64,000 nt of DNA, from NCBI GenBank assembly GCA_036785705.1, contig JAWUZG010000032.1, positions 15,619,501-15,683,500 on the forward strand. The letters are read 5' to 3'. Positions 24,785 to 36,300 of this stretch are shown piece after piece (the stretch's first letter is position 1; each line of letters begins with the position of its first letter). Under the pieces are notes generated by a model. The model did no database searches and was not told the DNA's origin. It was given only the letters and a program-made list of their open reading frames with translations. The translations under genes were made by a program, and so were the position numbers. The stretch comes from Acanthornis magna (lineage: Eukaryota > Chordata > Aves > Passeriformes > Acanthizidae).

Positions 24785-27700
24785 AGGAACAAATCTAGGC
24801 CCTGCTGAGTATGATGAAGGGGTCTTTTGTGATCTGAGCCAAAATTTCCCCAGGGAAGTTGCAGTGAATATAAAGAAATAGACTTCACTGTCACAGCTGA
24901 GACTAATTTGTGCATATTCCCACTACATCTAAGCAAAGAGAAAGAGAAATTGCATTGAATCTGTATTTGAATGTTCACTGCACTCAGTCAAGACCCTTTC
25001 CTTCCAATTCAGCTTAAGATGCTGTTATTTATGACTCTCTGAATTAGGAGTTTGCTTTTTACATTTGTAGGAAAAGTTACTCTATAATGATAACCTGTAG
25101 TTTGACTAATAATCCCCTGTAGTTGATTATTTTCTAAAGAGAAATACCATTTCTATGTTTTCATTTTGTTCTCTGCAAATTTTATGATGTGTTAAACAGC
25201 ATTTCAAAAGGATTTGTGATAATTGCAGCTAAGTAAATAGTTTTGATTGATTTTGTTAAAATAATATGATTGGATTTTATTATTTGTGTCACTAAGCCTG
25301 GTATTCACTTATCTGAAAATTAAATATCTGAGTCTGAGTTGATATGATGCATATACAGCAGTATTAAGGATCTGTGCAATGATGCAGTTCTAAAGCAAAT
25401 CTCATCCTTGTGTCTGTTGTCAGCTCCGTTCCTAGAGCAGTTGTTCTGCTTAGCTGAATTCCTTTTGGAGGAAACTTAACCAAAACCTCTGTTCCAGGTG
25501 TGCATCAAATGTCCTTCTAACTCTAGAAAGGCATTGTGGTCTAAACAAATCCTTCAAGCAATTTTGCAATGTGCTTGTGGGTGGAATAGCTGCTCTAGGT
25601 AGGATAGCTGGTCTAGGGGAGCCAGACTAAATCTACAAACCAAAACCCCAAACCAAACTGCATATGGAGTGGACATTGGGACTTCAGCACCATCTGCTTT
25701 GCTCTTCTGTTGTGTCAAAGCAGATACCAAGCAAAAAATCGTGTTAGTGCCTCACTGTAGTCAACAGAGAGGAGGAGGTCAGGCAACAGGTGTATCTTGG
25801 ACAACACTTGGCTTAGAGTATTGGAGCTGCATATTTCTCTCCATTATTAAGGGATTATATTATTATATTATTAAGGCTCAGAGGTCAGTCTTTTAAATAC
25901 CTAAGTGAAGGCAGATGAATCCTATTACTTTGATTTTTGCTTATGGCTCTCTACTAAGACATCCTCAGATGATTCCGTCTCCCAGCTAGATAGGATGGCT
26001 TTGTATGGAGAGAGAAGATTGCGCATGCTGTATTTTTCATTGTCCGTCTTTTCATTCTTCCCTTATTCCTCTGTGGTTCCTGCTCAAATTCAGGTCTGGA
26101 AGGAAATGCAGGAGTAGATCTGAGCTTGACTCTGCTGAACTCAATAGCAGAATAACCCTTAGTTCACCTGGTGCAGCTCTGCCTAATTTAGCTTGTCTTC
26201 CAAAGTGCTTGGTACTTCTGTAAATCAGATCCCAGGCACCATGAGCTGAGGAGCACTCTGCTGGTGACAGCCACTGCAAAGTGAGGTTTTATGACTCACT
26301 CGGCACTTCTGGGCAACAGAAGGAAGAATGGGATAAGGGCACATCTCCAGTTAGCATCCAGCATGCTCTGACCACAGTGGTGTCCTTCATCCTCCTCCCG
26401 TAACAGAGCAAGGGCTGAAGGGTTATTCTGTGTCTGTGATTCCTGTTCACTACTAAAATGGTGTGTCTGATAAGGGTCCTATGAGAAACTGGTGTATGAA
26501 CACATCCTGAGGGACTGCCATGAGATATATTATAAATAAGAAATATTCCAATGACCTTAGTCTTGGCAGATCCTAAATTTTCTTTGCTTGGCTTCCCAAC
26601 CTTGACAGTGCTCTTTAACTTAATTCTGTTACCTTGGGTTTTCTAGGCTTATAAACCCCCACATGAATTCACAGAAATCAGTCTTGTGGCATAGTCCTGA
26701 TACTTCAGCTGGCCTCACAGCCCCACTGAGCCCACCGTGAGCCTAGTTCATTGATTCAATCGTCCATTCAGCTCATTCAATCCATTCTGTCTTTTAATTT
26801 TGTGTGATACAATCTCTCCAGTCCCATGCCATGCTGCAGCCCTTTCTTAACCCTGCATTACATACAAAACATATTTATTTGTTTGATTTTTTAATGCAAA
26901 TTAGCAGTTGATTTCCAAGGATTATTATGCATGCTTTATGTCTTGATTTAATAAATTTGTGCAAGTGAAATGCCTGGGAGGGAGAGACAAAGTCATCATT
27001 GCATGGGTGCTTTCAGTTTTGCTGGCAATTTATTAGACTAATTGGGCATCACTAGCACAGTGATTAGCTAAAATGAGAACTATTATTTTATTTATTTAGA
27101 ATTTACAAGTATTAGCATGGCAACACTTGAGCTGCTGACTGCTTGTATTTTTTATTTCCCTTGTGATATTTTCAGATTCTTTACTATTTATTGTATCACA
27201 ACAAACTACTGTAGAAGACGTGTTTGCAAAGCTTTCTGTTGAAACTGTGAAGTTTCCTGTCAGTGTCATTTCCAACAAGCTTCAAAAGGCTTCCAACATC
27301 ATTCAATAATTGTCCATAGAGCAACTGAGCAACTGAGCCATGTATAACAAATTGTCCTAAACCATCTAAGAGTTAGTGCTGTAAATCCAGGAAAAGTTGA
27401 ACAAGTTCAGCATGAACTTTCAGAAAAGCTTTACAGCACCGGGTAACCTGATTCCTGATGATTGCTGTACTGGCAGTAGTGGGAAGTGCCTGTCTACAAT
27501 TTGAAGGTGCTCTCTATGCCAACTCTTTTGCAGCCTGTCAGTAATTAGCAGCCTGTGGGTGTGTCGACCTGGGAAGGGTGATGTCAAGGCCTCTAATTTT
27601 CTTGAGGAGTGCATCCACTAAGCTGTGGTGAGACACAATAAATGCTTGCCAGCTTATTACCAACTTTGAGATCACAAAAAATGCACAGACCTCCCCTCTT

Positions 27701-30700
27701 TTTCCTTAACCAAGTGCAAGCCTCTTCCCATCCTTCTGTCACTCAAAATGTATTGGAGTCAGCACATCAGTCACGTGGACTCCCGGTGGAAAAGCCATGA
27801 CATTTGATTTTCCTGCTGCACCTAGGCGCTCTCACACTGCTCTTTGCTTCAGCCCAGCTCCAAGCACACCCTCTGCAAGTACTAAACTGGCTCAGGGACA
27901 TCACCCTGGCCAGGTCTCGGCCCCCAGAGAGTCCACAGGCAAATGCAGTGAATGTTTTGGATAGATCTCATCTTTCCCACTGGCCTAAGTGTCCTCGGCA
28001 TCCTCAGGGGGCAATGGCTGTGCATAACTTCCCCCTGCCAGACAGACATGTGCTGCCTGGGCTAAGGAAACTGCTCTTTTCTTTCAAATGCATGCTTTGT
28101 TTCTCAAGGGAAAACTGTCTTTTTTTCATATTTATTTTTATGCAGTCTGCCAGTCAGTCTTCCCCCTAAGCTTGTGATTATGTCAGACAATTTCAGCCAA
28201 ATTTAAACTGGGCTTTTATTCATTCTGAATCTGCCATTTACCACCTGCTATTTTCATCTGCTACTGCTTGATTCTTGTATCAAAAGAGACAGTGAACTGT
28301 CACTGCCTGCATACCTTTTCTCATGTTTTTTTCCCCTGGAACATCTGTGTACAAACTGCAGTCAGCAGAAAAACTAGAATGCCAAAGAATTGTCAAAATG
28401 AAGTAAGACTCTTAATCTCCACATTCTAAATTTTGGCACAGATTTGTTTGGTTTAAACATGGCTTGGACTGAGCACCTGGTAAGTGTTTTAAGCAGCCAC
28501 TGCATGGCATGCTGTGTACTTCTGTTTGCAGATTGCAGAGCTGCTGTTCATGAACAAGTCAGTCTGGCAAGATGACATAAAATTACAACTCTGGCAGTCT
28601 AATTCTCACTATTCAGTGCTAAAGTGAACAATACAAAAATAATACATACCTGAATACAAAAGAGTCAAACCTCACTGTGCTCAAAAACCAAAATAAGATT
28701 ATTGTATTTCAAAAATATATATTTAAGTGGGTTGTTAAGAAAGACAAAAAAGGAAAAGCTGGCCTTGGCTAGTGCTGAGGAATGAATTAGGGACCCCTGC
28801 AAAAAATTGAGAGTCCCTGCTGGCAGAACTGTGTGGGGATGAGAAATTAGTCTGTTTTTAAGGAGTGCAAAAAGGCATCTGAGCCATTTACACCAGATGA
28901 TGGTCACATCCTTAATTAATTTTGCAACAGATAACAGAAATTTACACCAGAAGAAATGGACACCACTTTCAGAGCGTGTTACTGAGGTTAGGACAAACAG
29001 TCTGATCTGCAATATTTTATGTGCCATACCTTTGTCTGTGACTTTACAGTGAGCTGTTGTACACTGATGTACAGTGAGTTTGAGTCTGAAGTGGAACAGG
29101 AGGAGATTTCGAGCAACTGATTTCCAGAGCAGCAACAATGCACCACTGGGGCTGATTTTTATTAATGCTGGTAAAGAAAGTTTAAAATTAATGCCTTTCA
29201 TTAAAACCAAAATCAACAGCTATTTTAAGCTATTTCTATATAAATGTATATGTATCGTTTAAGCTTACTCTGAATATGAGTAGCTCTTGCCTCCATAAAA
29301 GACAATCCTCAGTGATACAGTGTACTTTGACTTGTTTTTTTTCCTCTTCTGTCTCCCACTGACCAATGACTATGAGTTTGAGGAAGGAAAAGCATGCAGT
29401 TTATTCCAGAATACATTTATCAGTCATCCTTGTAGTGCTAGTGATTTAGATTTGTAACTTAAATCTGGTAGCACTAGTATATACATAGATCTGAAAATTA
29501 AAAGATTGAATTAGAAACACTGAAGGGATAAGGAAAAAGATGTCAGTTCTAGAGTCTGGTCTGGACTATTTTCTTTACCAAGTGTGTCTTCAGTTTTTCT
29601 CAATTACAAACTAATAGGGCCTAAAGTGCAGAAAAAAAGGTAATTTTTTAATCTCATAAACCCCAATCTAATCATGTGACAAAAGTGATTAGATAACAAA
29701 AATCACCCTTGAAAGGAAGCTGTGCATAATGAGCCGGGAGAATGGCAACATGTTAATATTCTGTATTTAGTACAACAGAAAGTGGCTTTGAACTAATTTA
29801 AAAAACATATTCATATGAGACCTGGTTTTCCCTGTACTTCCACTATAATCATCTCAGGACCATGTTGTTGTTTCCTCCTTCCACAACACAAACTATACAC
29901 TGTTTTTCCTTACTCCCTGCTTTTACTCACCTTTTGACCTGGAAATCAAGGAGCTGACAGCACAGACTGTAAATGACGTGAACTGATGTGGATGGTGATT
30001 TCCTGACCCATACTTCTGCTGCTGCCAGGCAGAAGAGGGGATAGCTGAAGTCACCCTGCAGATGAGCTGATACACTAAACTTGCAGCAACTTAATTCCTT
30101 TGAGACCTGAAACAGAATGGATCAAGGATAGAAGAGAATTGCCAAAGAGCAATGGCAGGGACTGATGGCCAGGACAGCAGCAAAAAACTCATCTTCTTGT
30201 GGAAGGTTTCCACTTTTCCCACTTTACCCCTCACCCCTGCTACAGTCCCAAAGATTCTTAGATGTCCCTGGTGGCTGTACAACGTGTGAGTTTTCTTTCC
30301 CAGGCATTAGTTTTGTTGGCCTTACAGAATTTGTCTTGTCCTTGACAGAGGACATCTTTCCAGGCCTCTGAGTGTCTCACATAGAATGAAAAATCCACTG
30401 TGGAAGCCAGAAAAAGTGTCATGATAATTTGTGTACTGATGAGCCTGGATGTGATCTAAGACCTCTCCAGTTCCATCGCCAGGCAAGAATCTTCACTCAC
30501 TGCTGCTCCAGGCTGAGCTCAGGTGAAAATACCCTTGAAACTAAATCACACTTGAAGGCAGGGATCGTCTTTTCAGCCTGTGTTCACACAAAACCTGCCA
30601 GAGGGCACTGATTGATCTTTGGGCTTCCTGTGAAGTACAGTCACATAGACATAGTAATATCTTTACCTGGCTCTGCCTTCCAGCCTGCTCTGTACAAAGT

Positions 30701-30708
30701 AATGTAAC

Positions 30709-30734
30709 TTTGCATTACAGCAAAGTAATGCAAA
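30709..30734. repeat. Perfect 10-bp inverted repeat
   Basis: TTTGCATTAC (30709-30718) and GTAATGCAAA (30725-30734) are exact complements separated by six bases. A short hairpin or a chance palindrome in AT-rich sequence; no function is implied. Confidence 0.7.
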
Positions 30735-31499
30735 CAATGTAGTAATTGGTCCTCCAATTCCCATTGTAATATATAAGCCGATGTGTGAAGTCAGACATTC
30801 TAGACAAAATTGAGATTAGAAGAATGACTAGAGATGAACAAACAATAGCAATGGCAAGTTGTCCATTGTATCAATGTTACCCATCTTTGCAGCATGATGC
30901 TTGTCCTTCCATTGTCAGTACTCATACTTGTATGTGTGCAAATCAATCCATGAGGCACAGCAAAAGGTAAAGGTAGATAGACAAAGGAGCCTCCTTCTCC
31001 AAACTGCTGTTTGTTCCTCTGTTTGGCAGGCTTCAATTTACCCACATATTTTTTTAAAGCAAACCTGTGAATAACAGTGTGGACACTCAGAAACCAAGCA
31101 AGATGGGCATATGGGCAGCCTATTTGCACAGTGAAGTGCCCTTATTTAATTATACTACTATTTCCCTCTTGGATTTCTGGTACTTATAAAATGCCTCTCT
31201 GCATGTTGCAACATTTCCACTGTGCTGTGGAAATTAAGGGTTGTGCATTCATTTGCATCTTTACAAGAGAAAGAAGTGCTAAAATAAGGCTAAACCTCAT
31301 CCTGTGCCCAAAATAACTCTAAAATTCCCTTTCTGGTCCATGCATCCACATTTTTTGCCTGAGTTGATCATCATACTTTTCCATCGTATGATGCCGTTTG
31401 TTTCAGATATGTTTGCTTTTCAAAGATAGTTTTGGTTTCAACTTGTATAAGCACTCATCTGGGTTACCTGCTGTGTGGACCACCAGCTGCTTGATGTAC

Positions 31500-32280
31500 A
31501 ATGACCTCTTGGTCAGGATCACTACACTCTATCCCTTCCCAAGTATATGATTCGAAAGAGGTGTTTGAAAGTTACTGGAAAGCTCTCCAAAAGTGTAAGC
31601 ACTTTCAAACTCCATTGAAATCCCAGTGCAAACAATGGTGTTACAGTGAGCAACCTCTCTCCAGCCAACCTCCAAAAGTTGCCAATCAAATAGAGAGACT
31701 GAAATTAAAGCTGATTCCCATCTCTCTCAAAACTAGCAAACATCATGAGCTCCCTTTCAGCACAGATCCAGGGAAAAGGATCAGCTGGTGCAATTGCACC
31801 TATCAGGTGTTCCTGAGTCAGAGCAAGGGAAGAATTCCAAGGAGAAGTCTTTGGGTCCCCAAGGCCTGGTTCAGCTGTCAGTCCCTGGACTCTTGGAGTG
31901 GCAGTGCTCCCCTGGGCCCTGACTGGCCAAGCGACCGGCAGTCCCAACTAAGGGGCGGGCACATGAAGGCCGTGGGACTTAAAGGGCAGAGCATGAGGTC
32001 AGCACATGGTCACAGCCTAGAAGCCTGCATGGAGTTCCTGTCCTGTCCTTGCTGTAATCCCAGGAGCTCTAAGTGTGTTTTTCTAGCTCTCTTCTCTCAT
32101 TTTGGCTTCTTCCCTACCTCTTTTTTTTTGGTACTTCTCCTTCCCTGGAACTTTTGGGTGACATACCATTTTGTAAGGTTAAACGTTGGGCTGGCTCCTT
32201 CCTGGCTGGGCTAAGTTTATGCTGGGTAAATGCTAAATTTACCCTGAGTACTGCTATGATAAGTTTTTAAATGTTGAATT
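31500..32280 (+). mobile_element. Possible LTR or promoter-like repeat block
   Basis: The block differs in composition from its neighbours. In plus-strand order it has: a perfect 10-base inverted repeat (GTTTGAAAGT at 31563-31572 and ACTTTCAAAC at 31601-31610), a GC-box word GGGGCGGGC near 31953-31961, a TATA-like ACTTAAAGGG about 25 bases later, then pyrimidine-rich sequence at 32073-32150 with a long T run. It closes with words such as GGTGACATACCATTTTGTAAGG. This order resembles the U3-R-U5 layout of an avian LTR, and some words feel familiar from songbird ERV LTRs. I could not find clear TG...CA ends or a target duplication. The 237-codon frame at 31501-32214 runs through it but matches no family. 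An unrelated unique promoter-like region is the alternative. Confidence 0.35.
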
Positions 32281-32499
32281 CCACATTGTATTTCATCCTT
32301 TGCCAAAACTGGTTGATTTTTGAGCATTTGAATTTGATATTTTTGCCAGTATGCTTTAGTATTATTTTCACCTCTTCACTATATCTGCAAGGGATTTCAT
32401 TTGTGCTCAGAGAGCACACTAGAACCTTGAGTTAAACCCTGGATCTAAGGATGCAGAGAGCTTAACAGGTGCCACCATTGCCAACTGCATGCCTTTTAA

Positions 32500-34400
32500 T
32501 CTATGCCACCTCTGATGATGAGCCCCTCGTGGCCCAGCGACAAGGTGCTAGTACAGGCTAGATTTAGGCTTGAGAGATGTAAAGAGCTTTGGCCTCCAGG
32601 CATGGTGGGGCTGGAAAGGGCCTGCCAAGACAATAGCAGCAAGGCCCTGACATTGCTGCTCCTACATCTTTCTGAGCTGGAGAAGCTCAGGTATTGGGCT
32701 CAAGTAATTAACCAGGGCTAGGGTTATGGTTATGCCTAGGGTCAGGCTTGAGAGATCTAAAGAGCCTCAAGCTCCAGGCACAGTGGCTCTGCGAAGGGAC
32801 AGCCAAGACAATAATGGCAAGGCCCCAACATTGCTGCTCCTACACTTTTCTGATCTGGACCCCCACAGGTGTGGGCAACATGGCCCCAGCGAAGAGGTGC
32901 CAGTAGGGGCTATGGTTAGGCTTGAGAGATCTAAAGAGCCTCGAGCTCCAGGAACCCTGGCGCTGGAAAGTGCTTGTCAAGAGAATTGCGGCAAGGCCCT
33001 GACATTGCTTCTCCTGCACCTTTCTGACCTGGAGAACTCCAGGTATTGGGCTCAGGGAATTAACTAGCGCTAGGGGTAGGGTAATGCCTAGGGTTAAGCA
33101 TGACACATCAAAAGAGCCTCGAGCTCGAGGAACACTGGCGCTGGAAAGGGCCTGCCAAGACGAACGCAGCAAGGCCCTGACATTGCTGCTCCTGCATCGT
33201 CCTGCGGTGGACAACCCCTGGTGTTGTGCATGGGTAATTAACTAGGGCTAGGCTTAGGGTTCTGCCTACGGTTAGGGTTCAGAGTTCTAAAGAGCCTCAA
33301 GCTCCAGGCCTAGGTGCACTAGAAAGGGCCTGCCAAGAGAAATGCGGCAAGGCCCTGACATTGCTGTTCCTGCATCTTTCTGCTGTGGACAACCCCTGGT
33401 GTTGTGCATGGGTAATTACTAACTCGGGTGAGGCTTAGGGTTCCGCCTAGGGTTGGAGTTCAGAGATCTAAAGAGCCTCAAGCTCCAGGCCCAGGTGCGC
33501 TGGAAAGGGCCTGCCAAGACAAACGCGGCAAGGTCCCGACATTGGTCCTCCCACATCTTGTTGAACTGGACCCACCCAAGGGTTGCCACTTTGGCCCCAG
33601 CGACAAGATGCTGGTAGGGACTACAGTAATGCTTGAGAGATCAAAAGATCCTCCAGGTCCCGGTACACTGGACTGCAATGGGCCTGCGAAGGTAATTGTG
33701 GCAAGGCCCGGCATTTCTGCTCCTGCATCTTTCTGAGGCGGAGAAGCCTTGTATTGGGCCCTGGTAATTAACTAGGGCTAGGGTTATTGTTTCACCTAGG
33801 GTTAGGCTTGAGAGATCCAAAGAGCTCCATGAACTCTGTTGCTGGACAGGGCCTGCCAAGACGATATCAGCAAGGTGCTTACGTTGCTGCTGCCACACCT
33901 TTCTCTTCTTGATGCCCACAGGGCTGGGTACTTTGTCTTCAGCGACAAGCGGCAAGCTGCCGGTTGGGTCTATGGTTCGGGTTGAGAGATTAATGAGTGT
34001 AGAGCTCCAGTGTGTCACCGCTTTCAGTCCTGCACACCCCAGAGGGGTAGGCACGTTGTCCCCAGCAACAAGATGGTGGTAGGGGCTAGGGTTATGGTTG
34101 AGAGATCTAAGGAGCCTAGAGCTCCAGGCACATTGGCGCTGGAAAGGGCCTGCCAAGATGATCGCGGAGGGCCCCAGTATGGGTGCTCCTTCAGCTTTCT
34201 GACCTGGACCCCCTACCAGGGTGGGCATTTTGGCCTCAGTGGCAGGCTGCCGGTAGGGGCTAGGGTTAAGGTTGAGACATAGAAAGAGCCTAGATCTCCA
34301 GGCACACTTACGCTGGAAAGAGCCTGCCAAGATTATCATGGCAAGGCCCCAATATTGCTGCTTCCAAACCTTTCTAATCTAGACTCCCCATACCCCCCTG
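32500..34400 (+). repeat. Diverged satellite array, ~174-180 bp units
   Basis: About eleven tandem units. Their starts, marked by the recurring word GCTTGAGAGATCTAAAGAGC or a variant, fall near 32567, 32744, 32918, 33097, 33276, 33456, 33630, 33804, 33978, 34094 and 34269. Spacings are thus about 177, 174, 179, 179, 180, 174, 174, 174, 116 and 175 bases. Each unit then has GAGCTCCAGG, CTGGAAAGGGCCTGCCAAGA, GGCAAGGCCCTGACATTGCT and CTCCTGCATCTTTCTGA. Two tail types follow. One has a TATTGGGCTC..GTAATTAACTAGGGCTAGGGTT seam; the other has GGGCA...GGCCCCAGCGACAAG.TGC.GGTAGGGGCTAGGGTT. The unit near 33978 lacks about 58 central bases. Exact TTAGGG occurs at 33254, 33272 and 33435, with many one-off variants. 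The array is more GC- and CpG-rich than the rest of the window. I do not recognise the family. Confidence 0.93.
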
Positions 34401-35764
34401 TGTCCCTCTCCCAGTTCCTTGTCAGATTCTGCCCTCAGATTATTTACCTCCAGGTCCCGCAGGAAAATGTCTGAAAGATTTATGGGGAAGTAGCCAAAGG
34501 CAGAATTTGGCAGTGATAATGAAAAAGCTTCCAATTAGTGTCAGATAAAAATGACAGACTCGATCTGTCTTTGAAAAAGCTGATGCCTTTTGTGTGCTAT
34601 GTCGTTTTTTAGCTGTGCTCTCAGGTCCCTTTCACTCGCCTTCACTTACATCAGCTGTGATAAAATGAAATCGCTGAGGCAAAGCAATTACACTGAAAAG
34701 TGCTTGTTCTGGCTTGGCCCTCTCCTGTTATGTTAGTGAGGGCTGGACCTGCTCCTGACAGAGATGAATGTGTTCTGTCCGTATCTCTCCTTCCCAGGAA
34801 ATAAAAGTGAAATATGAAACAGATTGAAGGAAATAAGATCACAAAGCATGCCTTGTCTGCGTTTCTGCCCATGAAGCCTAGGATATTCAAAATTTTTATG
34901 ACCCAGTTGGATTTCACAGCTCTTTCGTTCTGTTTATGGTCAAGCCTCTATCACACTCCTAGTGGAAATGCCATGTTCTCCAGAAGGAGTATGGGGGAAG
35001 ACAGTATGGAGCTCTTCTGTGATGATGATGAGTTCTCCTCAGAGTGTTCTCATACAGAACACTGCCAGAACACTTGTGGGAACATTCCTGACTCTCTGCT
35101 CAGCATGGGTGAGGCTACACTTGGAGAAGCATGCCCACTTCTGTGCTCCCCAGTTGTGGTGGTGCATCCTCTCCTGCCTCCAGAACTGCTTTTTGATTGC
35201 TGGAATTGCTGTTAGGAATTTGGCATTTGTGTCATGAGTTGGGCAGTGAAGCATCCCTTGACCACACTGAGAACTCTCTCATGGCTAAAGTGGAAGCAGC
35301 ACTGACCATACCAGGACCCCCTGTTGCCTGGCTGAAGTAAAGGATGGAAGTGGGGATGTGCATTCATCCCTGACAGCCTTGGAACATTCCCTACCTAAGT
35401 CATGGCTTGAGTAGAGCAGTACCATTTTTGGTGGAGTTTTGGAAGCTCCAATAATTACTGACCTGGGTTGTGGCCAGCACAGAAACTTACTGATAACTAA
35501 AGCAAATAATCTCACAACCTTGTAAAGAGTGGTCCTGAGAGTGATCCTTTGAACTCTCCTGGGTGACAGTGGATTGAACACCCTCTGAGCACCTCCCTCT
35601 GAGAGGGATGCTCTTGGAGCTCATGAACTCCCACGTGTGCATTACTTGGAGGACTGTTGCTGAAAGCTGATGATGGGCCCTCAGCTGATACCCCCAACCC
35701 CTTGAGGCTCAACCCTTGCCTGCTGAGAAATGCCAAGGCATTTGACACTTTTCACTGACACAAG
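34401..35764. other. Non-coding stretch, possibly ERV-derived at right
   Basis: The left part is unique sequence following the satellite. The part from about 34930 to 35764 is less AT-rich and ends in a polypurine-like AAGAGGGGGA word (35761-35771) just before the LTR-like block that follows. It could be a decayed internal 3' region of an endogenous retrovirus, but no coding motif was recognised. The overlapping open frames at 34814-35237 match nothing I know. Confidence 0.35.
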
Positions 35765-35771
35765 AGGGGGA

Positions 35772-36300
35772 ATTTTTAGCAGGCACATTTGTACATACAG
35801 ATACATATATATACATCTCTGTGTCTGTGTGCATGAATGGATTTAAACACCCTATGGCAAGTATAGCATAAATCTTGCCATCTCAGATCTGTAACTAAGT
35901 CACTCTTGTAAGTGTATTAAATTCTGCAGAATCACTTTATAAATGTTAAATTAACCAATGATTAAGTGATGCTAAACCCTGTAGACATAAACTGTTGACC
36001 AGGTCTAGGACTGGTAAGATTGGACTTAGCCACACCTAGACTCTGTCATGGGTTTAGAAAGCAAGGGGTCCTCTCTGAAGTAAGGGGTCCTCTCATGAAC
36101 CTCATGACTCACTGTGAGGGTCTCCCTTGCCCTTTACACCCTTATACTTTGCATCCTTATCCTGTGCATCCCCAGTCCCTGTGCAGAGCATTCTAAAGTG
36201 ATTCCAAGCTGATTTTCTGTGTGATTAATCTATGTCCAAATAATAGAGTGAAATCTTGCCACCAAACTTAGTTGTACTTTCAAATTTTATATTCAAACCT
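35772..36300 (+). mobile_element. Possible endogenous retrovirus LTR
   Basis: The features suggesting an LTR are a polypurine-like word just upstream, a TTTATAAATG TATA-like box near 35937-35946, a 13-base direct repeat AAGGGGTCCTCTC at 36063 and 36082, and an AATAATAGAGTGAAATCTTGCC block near 36238-36260. That block resembles the poly-A region of songbird ERV LTRs. The boundaries are uncertain and no target duplication was found. Unique sequence with LTR-like words is the alternative. Confidence 0.35.

Larger units (their letters stand above)
22487..31480. other. Non-coding stretch, no gene seen
   Basis: About 9 kb of mostly unique AT-rich sequence. Local structures: a 14-base word repeated back to back at 24757-24784, a 9-base triplication near 27316-27336, and a perfect 10-base inverted repeat at 30709-30734. 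The minus-strand frame of 183 codons at 28665-29216 has a hydrophobic, unrecognisable translation and is treated as chance. A CCACCAGGGG word at 23087-23096 resembles half of a CTCF core but is incomplete. No exon, RNA gene or recognisable transposon was found. Confidence 0.5.

Noticed and set aside
28880..28960. Further copies of an ancient 'TTTACACCAG' repeat, also near 59045
   Set aside because: Only short words are shared; no longer order of matches could be followed.
31501..32214. 237-codon plus-strand open frame as a gene
   Set aside because: No known domain, composition changes along its length, and it runs straight through an LTR/promoter-like block with a GC box, TATA-like word and T-run. 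More likely a chance frame.
33250..33441. Interstitial telomere array
   Set aside because: Only three exact TTAGGG words, isolated within satellite units; there is no tandem (TTAGGG)n run.
33641..34339. 232-codon minus-strand frame as a protein gene
   Set aside because: It lies wholly inside the satellite and its length is explained by stop-free units of length divisible by three.
32500..34400. CRISPR array
   Set aside because: Units are contiguous 174-180 bp satellites with graded divergence, with no short repeats alternating with unique spacers, in a vertebrate genome.
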